DNA from: Vicinamibacterales bacterium
GTDB lineage: Bacteria > Acidobacteriota > Vicinamibacteria > Vicinamibacterales > UBA2999
NCBI GenBank assembly: GCA_041394705.1
Contig: JAWKHS010000026.1
Location: 1 to 64,000, forward strand
Direction of reading: 5' to 3'
Length of the DNA: 64,000 nucleotides
A program made the position numbers and the translations under genes. Positions within the stretch are counted from its first letter, which is position 1. The number at the start of each line of letters is the position of its first letter. Below, one piece after another: positions 35,459-46,055 of the stretch. The notes under the pieces were generated by a model. The model had not been told where the DNA came from and searched no databases. It saw nothing but the letters and a program-made list of their open reading frames with translations.

Positions 35459-38392
35459 ATGAACCCCTTGCACACTCCTGCGCAGCCAATGCCCGGCATC
35501 GGATCGCCGTTGAAGGCGAGCGGGCTGCTGCCCGTCGCCGTGGCGACCGTGCTGCTCGTGCTGGGATTCCTGAACATCGTCCAGCGCGCTACGCAGGACG
35601 ACGTCGAGGACGGCGTGCTCTGGGTGCAGCGCACGACCGGCGTCGTGGCAGCGGATGTGGACCCGCGCTCGGCCGCTGGCCGGGCCGGTGTCCGGCCTGG
35701 CGACGTGCTGCTCGCGGTGGACGGCCAGCCGATTGAAACCCGGGACGAGGTGCTGGGGCTGCAGCAGTCGGCGAGCCGCGGTGCCCGCCACACCTACACG
35801 CTCCTGTCGCTTGGCGACCGACGCATCGCGCAGGTCACGCTCGCGCCGATTCCACGGGGCGTCGGTGGCCTCTACTACGTCCTGGCCGCCGTGGGCGTCT
35901 TTTCCTTGCTGGTGGGCGCCACGGTACGAACCCGGCGGCCCAGGGATCCCGCGACGCTCCACTTCTTCTGGCTGAGTGTCGCCTTCTACGGCGTCTTCAC
36001 GTTCTCCTTCTCCGGGCGGCTCGACCGGGTTGACTGGCTCTTCTACTGGGCCGATCAGCTCGCGACCCTACTGTTGCCGCCGCTCTTCCTCCACTTCTCC
36101 CTCGTCTTTCCCGAGCGACCGAAGGCGTCCGCACTGGCGGCCCTCGCCGGACGCCTGTGGCCGAGTCTGTACGTCCCGCCGGCCGCGCTCGCCCTGATCA
36201 GGGCCTGGGTGCTCGGGCGCGCGTCGGCCGATCCCTCCCGTCTGATTGGCACCATCGCCGTTCTCGACCGGTGGGAACCCCTCTTCATCGGCGCCTACCT
36301 GCTCGCGGGGCTCGGCGTGTTCGCCTTCGCCCTTACGCGCGTGCGCTCCACGACCGCCCTCCGCCAGCTTCGGTGGATCGTCTGGGGCGCCGCGATCGGA
36401 TCCGGACCGTTCGTGCTCGCGTACGCGCTGCCGTTCGCGTTCGGCGCCACGCCGACGCTGGCGATGCAGCTCACGGCCGTGCCCCTCGGTCTCGTGCCGT
36501 TCGCCTTCGCCTCCGCCATCGTGCGCTACCGCCTGATGGACGTTGAGGTGATCCTGAAGCGCCTTCTCGTGTACACGGCCGCTCTCAGCGCGATCGCCGC
36601 CATCTACATGGTGCTGCTCCGCGCGACCGGCAGCTACCTGGTGCCGAACGAGGACGATCACCGCTGGGTCATCGCCCTCCTTGCGACGGCCGTCGTGCTG
36701 CTCCTGGCCCGCCCGGTGACCGAGGCGGTGCAGACCGGCATCGACCGGGTGTTCTACAGGGGCCGGTACGACTATCGCCGCGCTCTCGTCGGGTTCGCCC
36801 GCGAGCTCAACTCCGATCTGGACCTCGACCGGCTGGCCGAGCGCCTGCTCACTCGGGTCAAGGACACCCTCGGCGTGGATCGGCTGTGTCTCCTGTCGGG
36901 CACCGACCTGGGTGACTTCGTGCCCGTCCGGTACGAGGGCTTCGCCGGCGCGCCCAGACCCATCTCCAGGGACTCGTCGCTGGCCGTCAGGCTGGGGCAA
37001 GGCCACGCGGTGCGCTTCGACGATCCCGTCGCCGCGGCCAGGATGCCGGCTGAGGAAATCGAGGAGTGGCGGGATGCCGGGCTCTTCTACTTCGTGCCAT
37101 GCATCGCCAAGTCCACCTCGATCGCCGTGCTGGCGCTCGGCCGCCGCGACAACGGCGAGCCGATGACCACCGACGACATCGCGCTGCTGACGGCCATGGC
37201 CGGCCAGGCCGCGACGGCCATCGAGAACGCCAGGCTCTACCGCGAATTGCACCTGAAGGCCGCGGAGTTCGACCGGCTCCGCGTGTTCAACGAGCACATC
37301 CTCGAGTCGCTCGACGACGGCCTGCTGGTGGTGGGAGGCGATGGCGCGGTGGTCCGCTGGAACCACGCGCTCGAGCGGATCTACGGCCTCCGCCGCGGCG
37401 AGGCCGTGGGGCGGCCGCTGCACATGCTGTTCGACGCCGACGTGGTGACCGCCGTGGCCGCCGCACGTGCGGCGTCGCCCAATGGCGGCACCGAGTATCG
37501 AGTGCCGATGCGGACCCGTCACGACGTCGACACGCCGGACCGGCGCCTCGTCAACATCACGACCGTGCCACTCCTGCCGATGCCGGGACGCGAGTGGGCC
37601 GGCACCATCGTCATGTTCGAGGACGTGACGGCGCGCGCCGCCCTCGAGGAGCAACTGCGCGTCTCGGAGCGCATGGCCTCGCTCGGGCTCCTGGCCGCGG
37701 GCGTCGCGCACGAGGTGAACACGCCGCTGACCGGCATTTCAAGCTACACGCAGATGCTCCTCGAGCAGGCCGAGCCCGACGACCCGCGGACCGCCGTCCT
37801 GGAGAAGATCGAAAAGCAGACCTTCCGCGCCGCGCGCATCGTCAACGGCCTGCTGAACCTGTCCAGGCCCGCCTCCGCCGACGACAGCGAGCGCACCGTC
37901 GTGGACCTCAACACGGTGGCGACCGACGTCCTGGCGCTTCTCGAGCACCAGTTCGACAAGGGGCGGGTGCGGGTGCGGCGTGAATTGTCCTCGTCGCCCG
38001 TGCCCGTGATCGGCTTCGAGTTCAAGCTGCAGCAGGTGTTCCTGAACCTCTTCCTGAACGCGCGCGATGCCATGCCCGCCGGGGGATGGCTGACGATCGC
38101 GACCAGAATCGAGGGCGACCGGGCCATCGCCGATGTGAGCGACACGGGCACCGGCGTGCCGCCTGAACATCTCGCGCGCATCTACGATCCGTTCTTCACC
38201 ACCAAAGGCATCGGCCAGGGCACGGGCCTCGGCCTGTCGATCTCGTACGGGATCGTGCAGGAGCACGGCGGCGCCATCCAGTGCGACAGCGCCGTGGGCC
38301 AGGGCACCAGGTTCGTGCTGACGCTGCCCCTGGCCGCATCCTCATCGCCGGCCCAGCCCGGTTCGTCCGGGCGCCGGGAAGCGCGACAGTAA
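35459..38392 (+). CDS. Membrane histidine kinase with PDZ, GAF and PAS domains, NtrB-like
   Basis: A 977-residue sensor. In order: TM1 (about 22-42), a PDZ-like domain (about 55-115, GVVAADVDPRSAAGRAGVRPGDVLLAVDGQPI), about eight more TM helices (about 135-395), a GAF domain (about 440-590), a PAS domain (about 605-720), HisKA with His751 in AAGVAHEVNTPLTG, and HATPase with NARDAM, DTGTGV and GTGLGLSIS. The PDZ between TM1 and the TM block is unusual and would sit outside the membrane. It signals to the NtrC-like regulator 20 nt downstream. The ATG at 35459 gives the canonical N-terminus; the stimulus is unknown. The 190-bp gap upstream holds no clear promoter. Confidence 0.9.
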   Translation: MNPLHTPAQPMPGIGSPLKASGLLPVAVATVLLVLGFLNIVQRATQDDVEDGVLWVQRTTGVVAADVDPRSAAGRAGVRPGDVLLAVDGQPIETRDEVLGLQQSASRGARHTYTLLSLGDRRIAQVTLAPIPRGVGGLYYVLAAVGVFSLLVGATVRTRRPRDPATLHFFWLSVAFYGVFTFSFSGRLDRVDWLFYWADQLATLLLPPLFLHFSLVFPERPKASALAALAGRLWPSLYVPPAALALIRAWVLGRASADPSRLIGTIAVLDRWEPLFIGAYLLAGLGVFAFALTRVRSTTALRQLRWIVWGAAIGSGPFVLAYALPFAFGATPTLAMQLTAVPLGLVPFAFASAIVRYRLMDVEVILKRLLVYTAALSAIAAIYMVLLRATGSYLVPNEDDHRWVIALLATAVVLLLARPVTEAVQTGIDRVFYRGRYDYRRALVGFARELNSDLDLDRLAERLLTRVKDTLGVDRLCLLSGTDLGDFVPVRYEGFAGAPRPISRDSSLAVRLGQGHAVRFDDPVAAARMPAEEIEEWRDAGLFYFVPCIAKSTSIAVLALGRRDNGEPMTTDDIALLTAMAGQAATAIENARLYRELHLKAAEFDRLRVFNEHILESLDDGLLVVGGDGAVVRWNHALERIYGLRRGEAVGRPLHMLFDADVVTAVAAARAASPNGGTEYRVPMRTRHDVDTPDRRLVNITTVPLLPMPGREWAGTIVMFEDVTARAALEEQLRVSERMASLGLLAAGVAHEVNTPLTGISSYTQMLLEQAEPDDPRTAVLEKIEKQTFRAARIVNGLLNLSRPASADDSERTVVDLNTVATDVLALLEHQFDKGRVRVRRELSSSPVPVIGFEFKLQQVFLNLFLNARDAMPAGGWLTIATRIEGDRAIADVSDTGTGVPPEHLARIYDPFFTTKGIGQGTGLGLSISYGIVQEHGGAIQCDSAVGQGTRFVLTLPLAASSSPAQPGSSGRREARQ

Positions 38393-38412
38393 GGCGGGAG
38401 GCCCCCATTCCC

Positions 38413-39870
<1,458 letters not shown>

Positions 39871-39900
39871 CCTTTCCCAGCGGCGTCCGCGCAGCGGCGG

Positions 39901-41196
39901 TCAGCGCTGGCGCACCGCCGCAATCAGCCGGTCGTACTTCGCGAGGATCGCGTCCCAGCGGTACTCGCGCTTCACGTACTCCTTGCCATTCCGGCTCATC
40001 GCGCGCCGGAGCCTGTCGTCGGCCAGGAGCAGCTTGGCCGCCTCGACGAACTCGTCGCGGTCGTTGTACCAGAGACCGGCCTGGCTGCGCATGCAGTGCT
40101 CCACGAGGACGTCGCTGCGCCCGTTGCAGAGCACCGGGGTGCCGACGGCCATGGCCTCGAGGGCGAGGAGTGACAGGCTCTCGAAGGGAGATGGCACGAC
40201 GACGATCGTGGCGGCCTCGAGCGCCTCGAGCCGCTCCCGCTCGGAGAGCAGGCCCGCGAAGCGCACCCACGGCACCTCCGGGAGCTGCATGAGCTTGACG
40301 CCCATGAGCACGAGGTCGGCCTCGCCCGACTGCTCCTTGTAGCTGGTGAAGTACTCCAGGAGCTCCTCGCAGCCCTTGCCCGGATCGATGCGGCCGCCGT
40401 ACAGCAGGAAAGGCCCGTGGAGCCGGTGGCGCCGGCGGAAGCGCGCGCCACGCTGCGCCAGGTGTTCCGGCAGTGGCTCGTCCTCCTGCTCTCGTGGCTC
40501 GTCCATCGCCATCGCCGCCGCGACGGGCGACGCCTTCCGGCGATCGTCGCGGTCGTCGGAAGGCGCGGAACCCTGATCGGTCCAGGGCAGCAGGTCCACG
40601 CCGCAACCCACGACCTCCTCGGCCTTCGCCGCGAGCTCGAACCTGGTCTTCAGGAACTGCCGCTCGACGTCGGTGTTGAAGGCGATCGCCGCGGGTTGCT
40701 TGAACATCTCCCGATAGATGCCCAGGTGGATGGCCGGCTCGTCGTGCGCGGTGGGCACGAGGATGCTGCGGGCAGGATCGACCTTCAGCCCGAGGACGGT
40801 CGGTGCGTAGAGATACGTGAAGAAGATGAGGGCGTCGTAGGAGCGGTGATGTTTCGCCAGATAGTCGCGCAGCGCCGGCGACCACGGCCCCTGCATCTCG
40901 AGCCACTTGAGCTCGTCCTCGCGCGAGTGCGGATGGTGGAAGATCCAGTCCGAGTACTGATTGAACGCCGCGATGTCCCTCGGCGCCGCGACCGGGAAGC
41001 GGCGGACCGTCACGCCCTTGATCCGGTCGTTCCCCTCCGGATATTCGTTCTTCCAGGTCACGTAGTCGCGGGCGCAGGTCGTCAGCACGTCCACGTCGTG
41101 GCGCGCGGCCAGGCGCTCGGCGATCAGCCGGCAGTGGTACTCCGACCCGCCGAGAATCTCGGCGCCGTACCGTTGAACGACGAACGCTATCCTCAC
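39901..41196 (-). CDS. GT4 glycosyltransferase, type A paralog
   Basis: A 431-residue GT-B fold enzyme. The N-terminal half opens RIAFVVQRYGAEILGGSEYH and has VDVLTTCARDYVTWKNEYPEG; the C-terminal half has GPFLLYGGRIDPGKGCEELL and the nucleotide-sugar binding motif SPFESLSLLALEAMAVGTPVL with its two glutamates. A highly charged insert of about 45 residues (around 215-260) lies before that domain. It is closely similar to the GT encoded at 43595 (shared start and TTCARDY signature). Starts with GTG overlapping the preceding stop (GTGA). Last gene of the cluster. Confidence 0.88.
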   Translation of the reverse strand: MRIAFVVQRYGAEILGGSEYHCRLIAERLAARHDVDVLTTCARDYVTWKNEYPEGNDRIKGVTVRRFPVAAPRDIAAFNQYSDWIFHHPHSREDELKWLEMQGPWSPALRDYLAKHHRSYDALIFFTYLYAPTVLGLKVDPARSILVPTAHDEPAIHLGIYREMFKQPAAIAFNTDVERQFLKTRFELAAKAEEVVGCGVDLLPWTDQGSAPSDDRDDRRKASPVAAAMAMDEPREQEDEPLPEHLAQRGARFRRRHRLHGPFLLYGGRIDPGKGCEELLEYFTSYKEQSGEADLVLMGVKLMQLPEVPWVRFAGLLSERERLEALEAATIVVVPSPFESLSLLALEAMAVGTPVLCNGRSDVLVEHCMRSQAGLWYNDRDEFVEAAKLLLADDRLRRAMSRNGKEYVKREYRWDAILAKYDRLIAAVRQR

Positions 41197-42299
41197 GATG
41201 TCACTCCGTCCGTTGATGTCGATCCCGGGCTGGGGACGAGCCGTTCCTGCAGCAGGTCGGCAAGGGCGCCGCGGATGCGGTGGTCGCCGAAATCGGCCAG
41301 CCGACGCCGCTGGCCCTCGATGACCCGCGCGCGCAGGGTCTGGTTGTAGGCGAGTTCGCCGAGCAACTCCGCGGCGAGCTCGAGGTCTTTCGGGGCGAAC
41401 TGCACGCCGGCGCCGTCGAGCGTGTCCGGAACGGCCGTGGCCCCGTAGGCCAGGACAGGGACGTCGGCGGCCATCGCTTCGAGCAGCGGTACGCAGAAGC
41501 CCTCGTGCTCCGAGAGCGAGATGTACACGCTGGCCGATCTGTAATAGGCGGCGAGATCCTCGTCCGGCACCGGGCCCGTGAACCAGAAGCGGTCCGCCGG
41601 CATCTGGTACTCGGCGATGAGGGCGCGGATCATCGCGTAGTAGCGGGGCACGCCGTCGGTCTTGCCGACGAAGATGAAGCGGTAGTTGACGTCGACGTAC
41701 CGCTTGTAGACCTCGGCGAGCCGGATGTGATCCTCGATCTTCTTGTTCGGGACGATGCGGCCGACGAACAGGAAGTTGAGCGGGCCGTCGTCCAGGATCC
41801 GCTCGAGCGCGGGGCGACGCGGGGCCGCGGCTATCCGGTCCACATCGATGGCGATGGGGAACACGCCGGTCCGGTCGAAGCCCATTGCATCGAGCTCCCG
41901 GCGGTTGTATTCGGAATCGCCCAGCGCGGCGTCGGTGCGTCCGGCCAGCGTAGCCACCTCGGCGCGGCCGAGCTGGGCCAGCCTGAAGATGCCGGGGTGG
42001 TACGGGGCGAAGAAGTGAGCCGGCGTCACGTTGTGGTACTGCAGCACTCGGCCGTGCGGCAGGGAGGCGAAAGCCTCGGTCATCTGGGACGGCAGGGCGT
42101 AGTGGAAGATCGTGACGTCCCCCCGCCTCGCGTCCGGATCGGCAAACGGCCGGACGTCGTCCACGAGAGCGTCGTCGATCGTGAGCGCGAACAGATCCGA
42201 CTGGTGGCCCATCGCGCGCAGGAGTCCGCGAACGCGCCTGGCGGAGTCGCCGATGGCGTCGCCCTTGTGGGCCGCCGGCACCCACTGGTTGACGATCAT
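41193..42299 (-). CDS. GT4 glycosyltransferase, type B paralog
   Basis: A 368-residue GT-B fold enzyme. N-terminal part: MIVNQWVPAAHKGDAIGDSA and YHNVTPAHFFAPYHPG; then ALGDSEYNRRELDAMGF; C-terminal donor-binding part with FLFVGRIVPNKKIEDHIR and the EX7E motif in SEHEGFCVPLLEAMAADVPVLA. It shares these words with the GT at 42296 (GDSEYNRREL, SEHEGFCVPL). Donor and acceptor are unknown. The start overlaps the previous stop (ATGA). Confidence 0.88.
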   Translation of the reverse strand: MIVNQWVPAAHKGDAIGDSARRVRGLLRAMGHQSDLFALTIDDALVDDVRPFADPDARRGDVTIFHYALPSQMTEAFASLPHGRVLQYHNVTPAHFFAPYHPGIFRLAQLGRAEVATLAGRTDAALGDSEYNRRELDAMGFDRTGVFPIAIDVDRIAAAPRRPALERILDDGPLNFLFVGRIVPNKKIEDHIRLAEVYKRYVDVNYRFIFVGKTDGVPRYYAMIRALIAEYQMPADRFWFTGPVPDEDLAAYYRSASVYISLSEHEGFCVPLLEAMAADVPVLAYGATAVPDTLDGAGVQFAPKDLELAAELLGELAYNQTLRARVIEGQRRRLADFGDHRIRGALADLLQERLVPSPGSTSTDGVTS

Positions 42300-43594
42300 C
42301 GGAGGGGTGCCTCCGGTTCCCGGTTCGTCGGCTCGGCGGCAGCCGGGGTCGAACCCGCTCCGGCGCCGGCCGCATCCTGCGGAGTCGGGGAAGGCGGGCC
42401 GTCATCTTCGTCCGGGAGGGCCTGGAACGCGGCGGGCCGGTACGAGCGGATGGCTTCGAGTTCTTCGGCCTGACGCACCTGATCCCAGAAATCGAACGCG
42501 ACAGGGGGCGCCTCGCGCCGGGGGCGGCTCAGCGTCTCGTCGACGAACTTCAGCAGGGTGGCCCCGAAATCGCGGGCCAGGAGTCGATCGAGCGCCGCGT
42601 CCTGCCGCTCGAGCACGGCCTCCCTGAGCCTGGCGTTCGCGACGACCGAGTCGATGAGCGCGGCCATCTCGATCGGGTCCTTGCGGTCGTAGAGCAGGCC
42701 GCCACCGTCCATCGTCGCCGGGACCGCGGTGGCGGCGTAGGCCAGCACCGGCACCCCCATGTGGAAGGCCTCCATCAGCGGTACGCAGAAGCCTTCATGC
42801 TCGCTGGCGCACAGGAAGACGTCGGCGATCTCGTAGTAGGCGGTCAGTTCCTCGTTGCTGACGTGCCCGAGGAAGTGCACGTCGGCCGCCCCAATCCGCG
42901 CCACGAAGTCGTGGACCATCGCCAGGTAGCGCTCGAAACCGCCGTGCGAGCCGACCAGCAGCAGCCTGGAGCGGGGATTGAACCAGCGCTTGTAGGCGTG
43001 AAACGCGCGGACCACGTCCTCGATGCGCTTGTTCGGGATCATCCGGCCGACGAACAGCACGTTCACCCAGCCGTCGTCGAACCCGCGGGCCTGCATGTAG
43101 TCCGCCGGTCCGGCCAGGTGCGTGAAGTCCGGCACCACGGGCAGGACCGCCGTTCGGGGGAATCCAAGGGCCTCCAGTTCCCGGCGGTTGTACTCGGAAT
43201 CGCCAAGGCCGATGTCGACGCGGCTCGCGTACGCCCCAAGCTCCCGCCGGCCCAGGTAGCAGAGCTGCACCAGCAGCGGATGGACGTCGATGAAGAACTC
43301 GGGCGGTGTGATGTTGTGGTAGACGAGGGCCATCCGATCGGGCAGCGCGTACGCGACGCGAGAGGCGCGCGACCCGATCGAGAAATGGTGGATCAGCAGG
43401 TTGTCCGGGTGGCTCGCCTCGGGCAGATCGCGATAGTCGACCGTGAGGTCTTCCAGGCGCCGGTCGGCGGTTTCGACGAAGATCTCGGATTCGTAGCCCG
43501 CCCCGCGCAGCGCTCGCTGGATGCCGAGCACTTCGTGGCCGATGGCGTCGCCATACCCGAGGGTCGCCAGCACCTGGTGAACGGCAGGTGGCAC
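42296..43594 (-). CDS. GT4 glycosyltransferase, type B paralog
   Basis: A 432-residue GT-B fold enzyme similar to the one at 41193. Seen: LATLGYGDAIGHEVLGIQRAL, YHNITPPEFFIDVHP, IGLGDSEYNRRELEALGF, NVLFVGRMIPNKRIEDVV and SEHEGFCVPLMEAFHMGVPVLAYAATAVP. After the catalytic region (about 365) a helix-rich stretch and an acidic, Pro/Ala-rich disordered tail (about 395-432) follow. The start is GTG at 43594, immediately next to the stop of the upstream gene. Confidence 0.87.
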   Translation of the reverse strand: MPPAVHQVLATLGYGDAIGHEVLGIQRALRGAGYESEIFVETADRRLEDLTVDYRDLPEASHPDNLLIHHFSIGSRASRVAYALPDRMALVYHNITPPEFFIDVHPLLVQLCYLGRRELGAYASRVDIGLGDSEYNRRELEALGFPRTAVLPVVPDFTHLAGPADYMQARGFDDGWVNVLFVGRMIPNKRIEDVVRAFHAYKRWFNPRSRLLLVGSHGGFERYLAMVHDFVARIGAADVHFLGHVSNEELTAYYEIADVFLCASEHEGFCVPLMEAFHMGVPVLAYAATAVPATMDGGGLLYDRKDPIEMAALIDSVVANARLREAVLERQDAALDRLLARDFGATLLKFVDETLSRPRREAPPVAFDFWDQVRQAEELEAIRSYRPAAFQALPDEDDGPPSPTPQDAAGAGAGSTPAAAEPTNREPEAPLR

Positions 43595-45157
43595 CTACTC
43601 GTCCCTCGTGCCGCCCGGCCTGCGGCCGTGCCTGGCTCCGCGCCGGCGGCGGTGTCCCCGTTGTCCTGCCGCTGCCTGACGGGAGGCTGCGCCCTCGCCC
43701 GTCGACTTGGCCGGGGCGACGGGGGCCGGGCCCGACGCCGGCTGCGGACGAACGGCACGATGTGGCCGCTTGTCGCGCCCGTCGCGCCCGGGCCTGCCAT
43801 CCGGCCGCCGACTCTGTCTCGCCTGTCCGTGCGGCGCGCTCCCGCCGGCGCGGGCGGAACGCGTGGGCAGCACCGGTCCGGCGGGCAGTTGAGCCAGCAC
43901 TTCCCGCGCCGGTGGAAGCGTCTTCTGACGGCGCGCCCACCACCCGGGCAGCGCGGGCATGACGCGGCCGGCCCGGCTCGCCGCGTCCTCGCGGGAGAGC
44001 CTGTCGAACATGTCCAGGTACTTGCGCTCGATCACGGGCCAGGCGTAGTTCGCCTTGAAGAACGCGCTGCCGTTCCTGCCGAGCGTGGCCGCTACCCCCG
44101 CCGAGCCGTCGAGCACCCGAACGGCCTCGGCGAACTCCGGGTAGCTCTCGTAGTAGAGGCCGGCGTTGCTGCGCACCGCCTGTCCCCGCAGCACGTCGCA
44201 CCTGCCGTTGGCGAGCACCGGCTTGCCCATGGCCCACGCTTCGAGGGCCACCATGGACAGGCTCTCGAAGTACGACGGCATGATCAGAAACTCGGCCGCC
44301 GCCAGCGCGTCGTACTTCTCTTCGTCGCTCACGAAGCCGAGGTGTTGGATCCGCGGGTGGGCGGGCACGGAGAGCACGGGAGTTCCGATGAGCACCAGCG
44401 TCGGGCCGCCAGGCGTCACGTCGGCGTAGCGCGTCCAGAAGTCGAAGAGCTCGCGGCAGCCCTTGTTCTCGTCGATGCGGCCGATGTAGATGGCGATCCG
44501 GTCGCGAAGCCCCGTGCGCTGTCGGAAGCGAGCCGCGCTGGCGGAGGAGGGAACCTCGGAGCCGACGCCCACGACCACGCCGGGCACGTCGGTTGAGCCG
44601 GACACGGCACAGAGAAGCGCGCGCTCCTCCGGAGAGTTGTACATCAGCGCCCGTACCGACCGCAGCACAGGAACGAAGATCTGGAGCCCCAACGCCTCGT
44701 CGCGCTCGGCCGTCGGCACCAGGATCGCTTTGTCCGGCACCGCGCGCGCGCCGTGGTAGGCGTGGTAATAGCGGAGGCTGAAGAACAGGAAGAAGTCGTA
44801 GTCCGCCGAACGCCGGGAGACGAACCGCACGAGCTCGCCCGAGGCGGGTCCCTCGGCATCCAGCCAGGCCAGCTCATCGTTCACCGAGTGGCGCAGTCCA
44901 AAGACTCGCTCCGACCAGTCGCCGAACGTCTTCGGATCGCGGGGAGCGTCCACGGGGAATCGCCGGACCGTGACCCCGCCAGCGACCGATTCGCCCGCCG
45001 GGAACTCGTTCGCCCACGTGATGTAGTCGCGCGCGCACGTCGTCAGCACCTCGACCGTCACGTGCCGCGCCAGGTGCTCGGCGATGTAGCGCGCGTGGAG
45101 CTCGGCGCCGCCGTTGATCTCGGCGCCATAGCGCTGGACGACGACCGCGACCTTCAC
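43595..45157 (-). CDS. GT4 glycosyltransferase with long basic C-terminal tail, type A paralog
   Basis: A 520-residue protein. The catalytic part (1 to about 400) begins KVAVVVQRYGAEINGGAELHA, has VEVLTTCARDYITWANEFPAG, DRIAIYIGRIDENKGCREL and SYFESLSMVALEAWAMGKPVLANG, and is paralogous to the GT at 39901. From about 420 there is a disordered tail rich in Arg, Gly, Ala and Pro with a strong positive charge (RRRRGARHGRR near the end); such tails can bind acidic partners or membranes. GTG start overlapping the previous gene's stop (GTGA). Confidence 0.87.
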   Translation of the reverse strand: MKVAVVVQRYGAEINGGAELHARYIAEHLARHVTVEVLTTCARDYITWANEFPAGESVAGGVTVRRFPVDAPRDPKTFGDWSERVFGLRHSVNDELAWLDAEGPASGELVRFVSRRSADYDFFLFFSLRYYHAYHGARAVPDKAILVPTAERDEALGLQIFVPVLRSVRALMYNSPEERALLCAVSGSTDVPGVVVGVGSEVPSSASAARFRQRTGLRDRIAIYIGRIDENKGCRELFDFWTRYADVTPGGPTLVLIGTPVLSVPAHPRIQHLGFVSDEEKYDALAAAEFLIMPSYFESLSMVALEAWAMGKPVLANGRCDVLRGQAVRSNAGLYYESYPEFAEAVRVLDGSAGVAATLGRNGSAFFKANYAWPVIERKYLDMFDRLSREDAASRAGRVMPALPGWWARRQKTLPPAREVLAQLPAGPVLPTRSARAGGSAPHGQARQSRRPDGRPGRDGRDKRPHRAVRPQPASGPAPVAPAKSTGEGAASRQAAAGQRGHRRRRGARHGRRPGGTRDE

Positions 45158-46044
45158 GACGCCTGAGGTGTCTGGTCCGGACCGCCGTCGCCGCCGTCCT
45201 GGGACGGCTCGTCGTCGGTTCCGTCGGCGCGGTCGTCAGGGCCGTCGCCGTCGTCCATGTCGGCCGTCGACTCGCCGCCGGGACCGCCTGCCGTCATCCC
45301 AGGGCCGGCACCGCGGCGGCCACGACGGCGACGGCGGCGACGGCGCCCATCAGCCGCTCCGCTGCCCTCGGCGCCACCAGGGACGCCGGCGGGTTCGACG
45401 CTTCCACCCTGGGGCGCCGTCGGCTCGGGCCGGCGTTCCCTGGGGGCCATGGCCTCCGGGCGGTACTGCACGACGCCTTCGAGTGCCCGGACCCGGCGTT
45501 CCGAGAAGTCCAGGCGGCTCGACAGCGCCTCGACCCGCATCTTCAGGTTCTTGAGCTCGATGCCGGCGCGCGTCGTCTCGAGTACGAGGTTGTGCAGGAC
45601 TTCGTAGTAGAGGGCGTTCCATGCCGCGCGGTCGGTCCGTGCCTGCCGTGTCGTCTGCACGAAGGCGCGGTTCAGGGCCGCCTGCTGGTGGAGGACGTTG
45701 GTGAGCTGGTTCGGATTGAAGAACAGCTTGAGCACCGGGTTCAGCAGGCGCCTGATGGTGCGCAGCAGCCCCCGGTGCGTGTCGTAGAGCGTCGTGTCCT
45801 CGAACTCGTAGGTCGCCATCGGCGGCAGCGACGCGTCCTCGGTGGGCCGGCTCTTCCTGAACTGGTCGAGCAGGTCGGAGCGGAGGTTCTTCGGATCGAG
45901 GAACTTCTCCAGGCGCACTTCGGCCAGCTCGCGGATCTGCTCCTCGGTGTAGTCGACGCCGCGCTTGTCGCGTACGCGGCGGCGGATCTGCTCCATGATT
46001 TGCTCGACGTCGACCGAATCTGAACGGACGTGGAAATCGGACAT
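45154..46044 (-). CDS. Coiled-coil protein with poly-Arg tract and acidic tail, unknown function
   Basis: A 296-residue protein of no recognised family. Residues 1-70 are charged and helical (VEQIMEQIRRRVRDKRG, then YTEEQIRELAEVRLEKFLDP); about 85-190 is helical with LLRTIRRLLNPVLKLFFNPNQLTNVLHQQAALNRAFVQT and LRVEAL-like heptads (IELKNLKMRVEALSSRL) suggesting a coiled coil. The C-terminal third is disordered: a run of eight Arg with RGRRG, then a glycine stretch, then an acidic tail dominated by Asp and Gly. No TM or signal. Its place between DUF362 and four GTs suggests a scaffold or length-control role for glycan assembly (inference). Confidence 0.7.
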   Translation of the reverse strand: MSDFHVRSDSVDVEQIMEQIRRRVRDKRGVDYTEEQIRELAEVRLEKFLDPKNLRSDLLDQFRKSRPTEDASLPPMATYEFEDTTLYDTHRGLLRTIRRLLNPVLKLFFNPNQLTNVLHQQAALNRAFVQTTRQARTDRAAWNALYYEVLHNLVLETTRAGIELKNLKMRVEALSSRLDFSERRVRALEGVVQYRPEAMAPRERRPEPTAPQGGSVEPAGVPGGAEGSGAADGRRRRRRRRGRRGAGPGMTAGGPGGESTADMDDGDGPDDRADGTDDEPSQDGGDGGPDQTPQAS

Positions 46045-46055
46045 GTCGCGAATCC

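Noticed and set aside
45310..45345. Poly-Arg codon run as an expanded simple repeat or frameshift site
   Set aside because: The codons are mixed (cgc, cgt, cga), the frame stays open through it, and the acidic tail after it is consistent with one protein.
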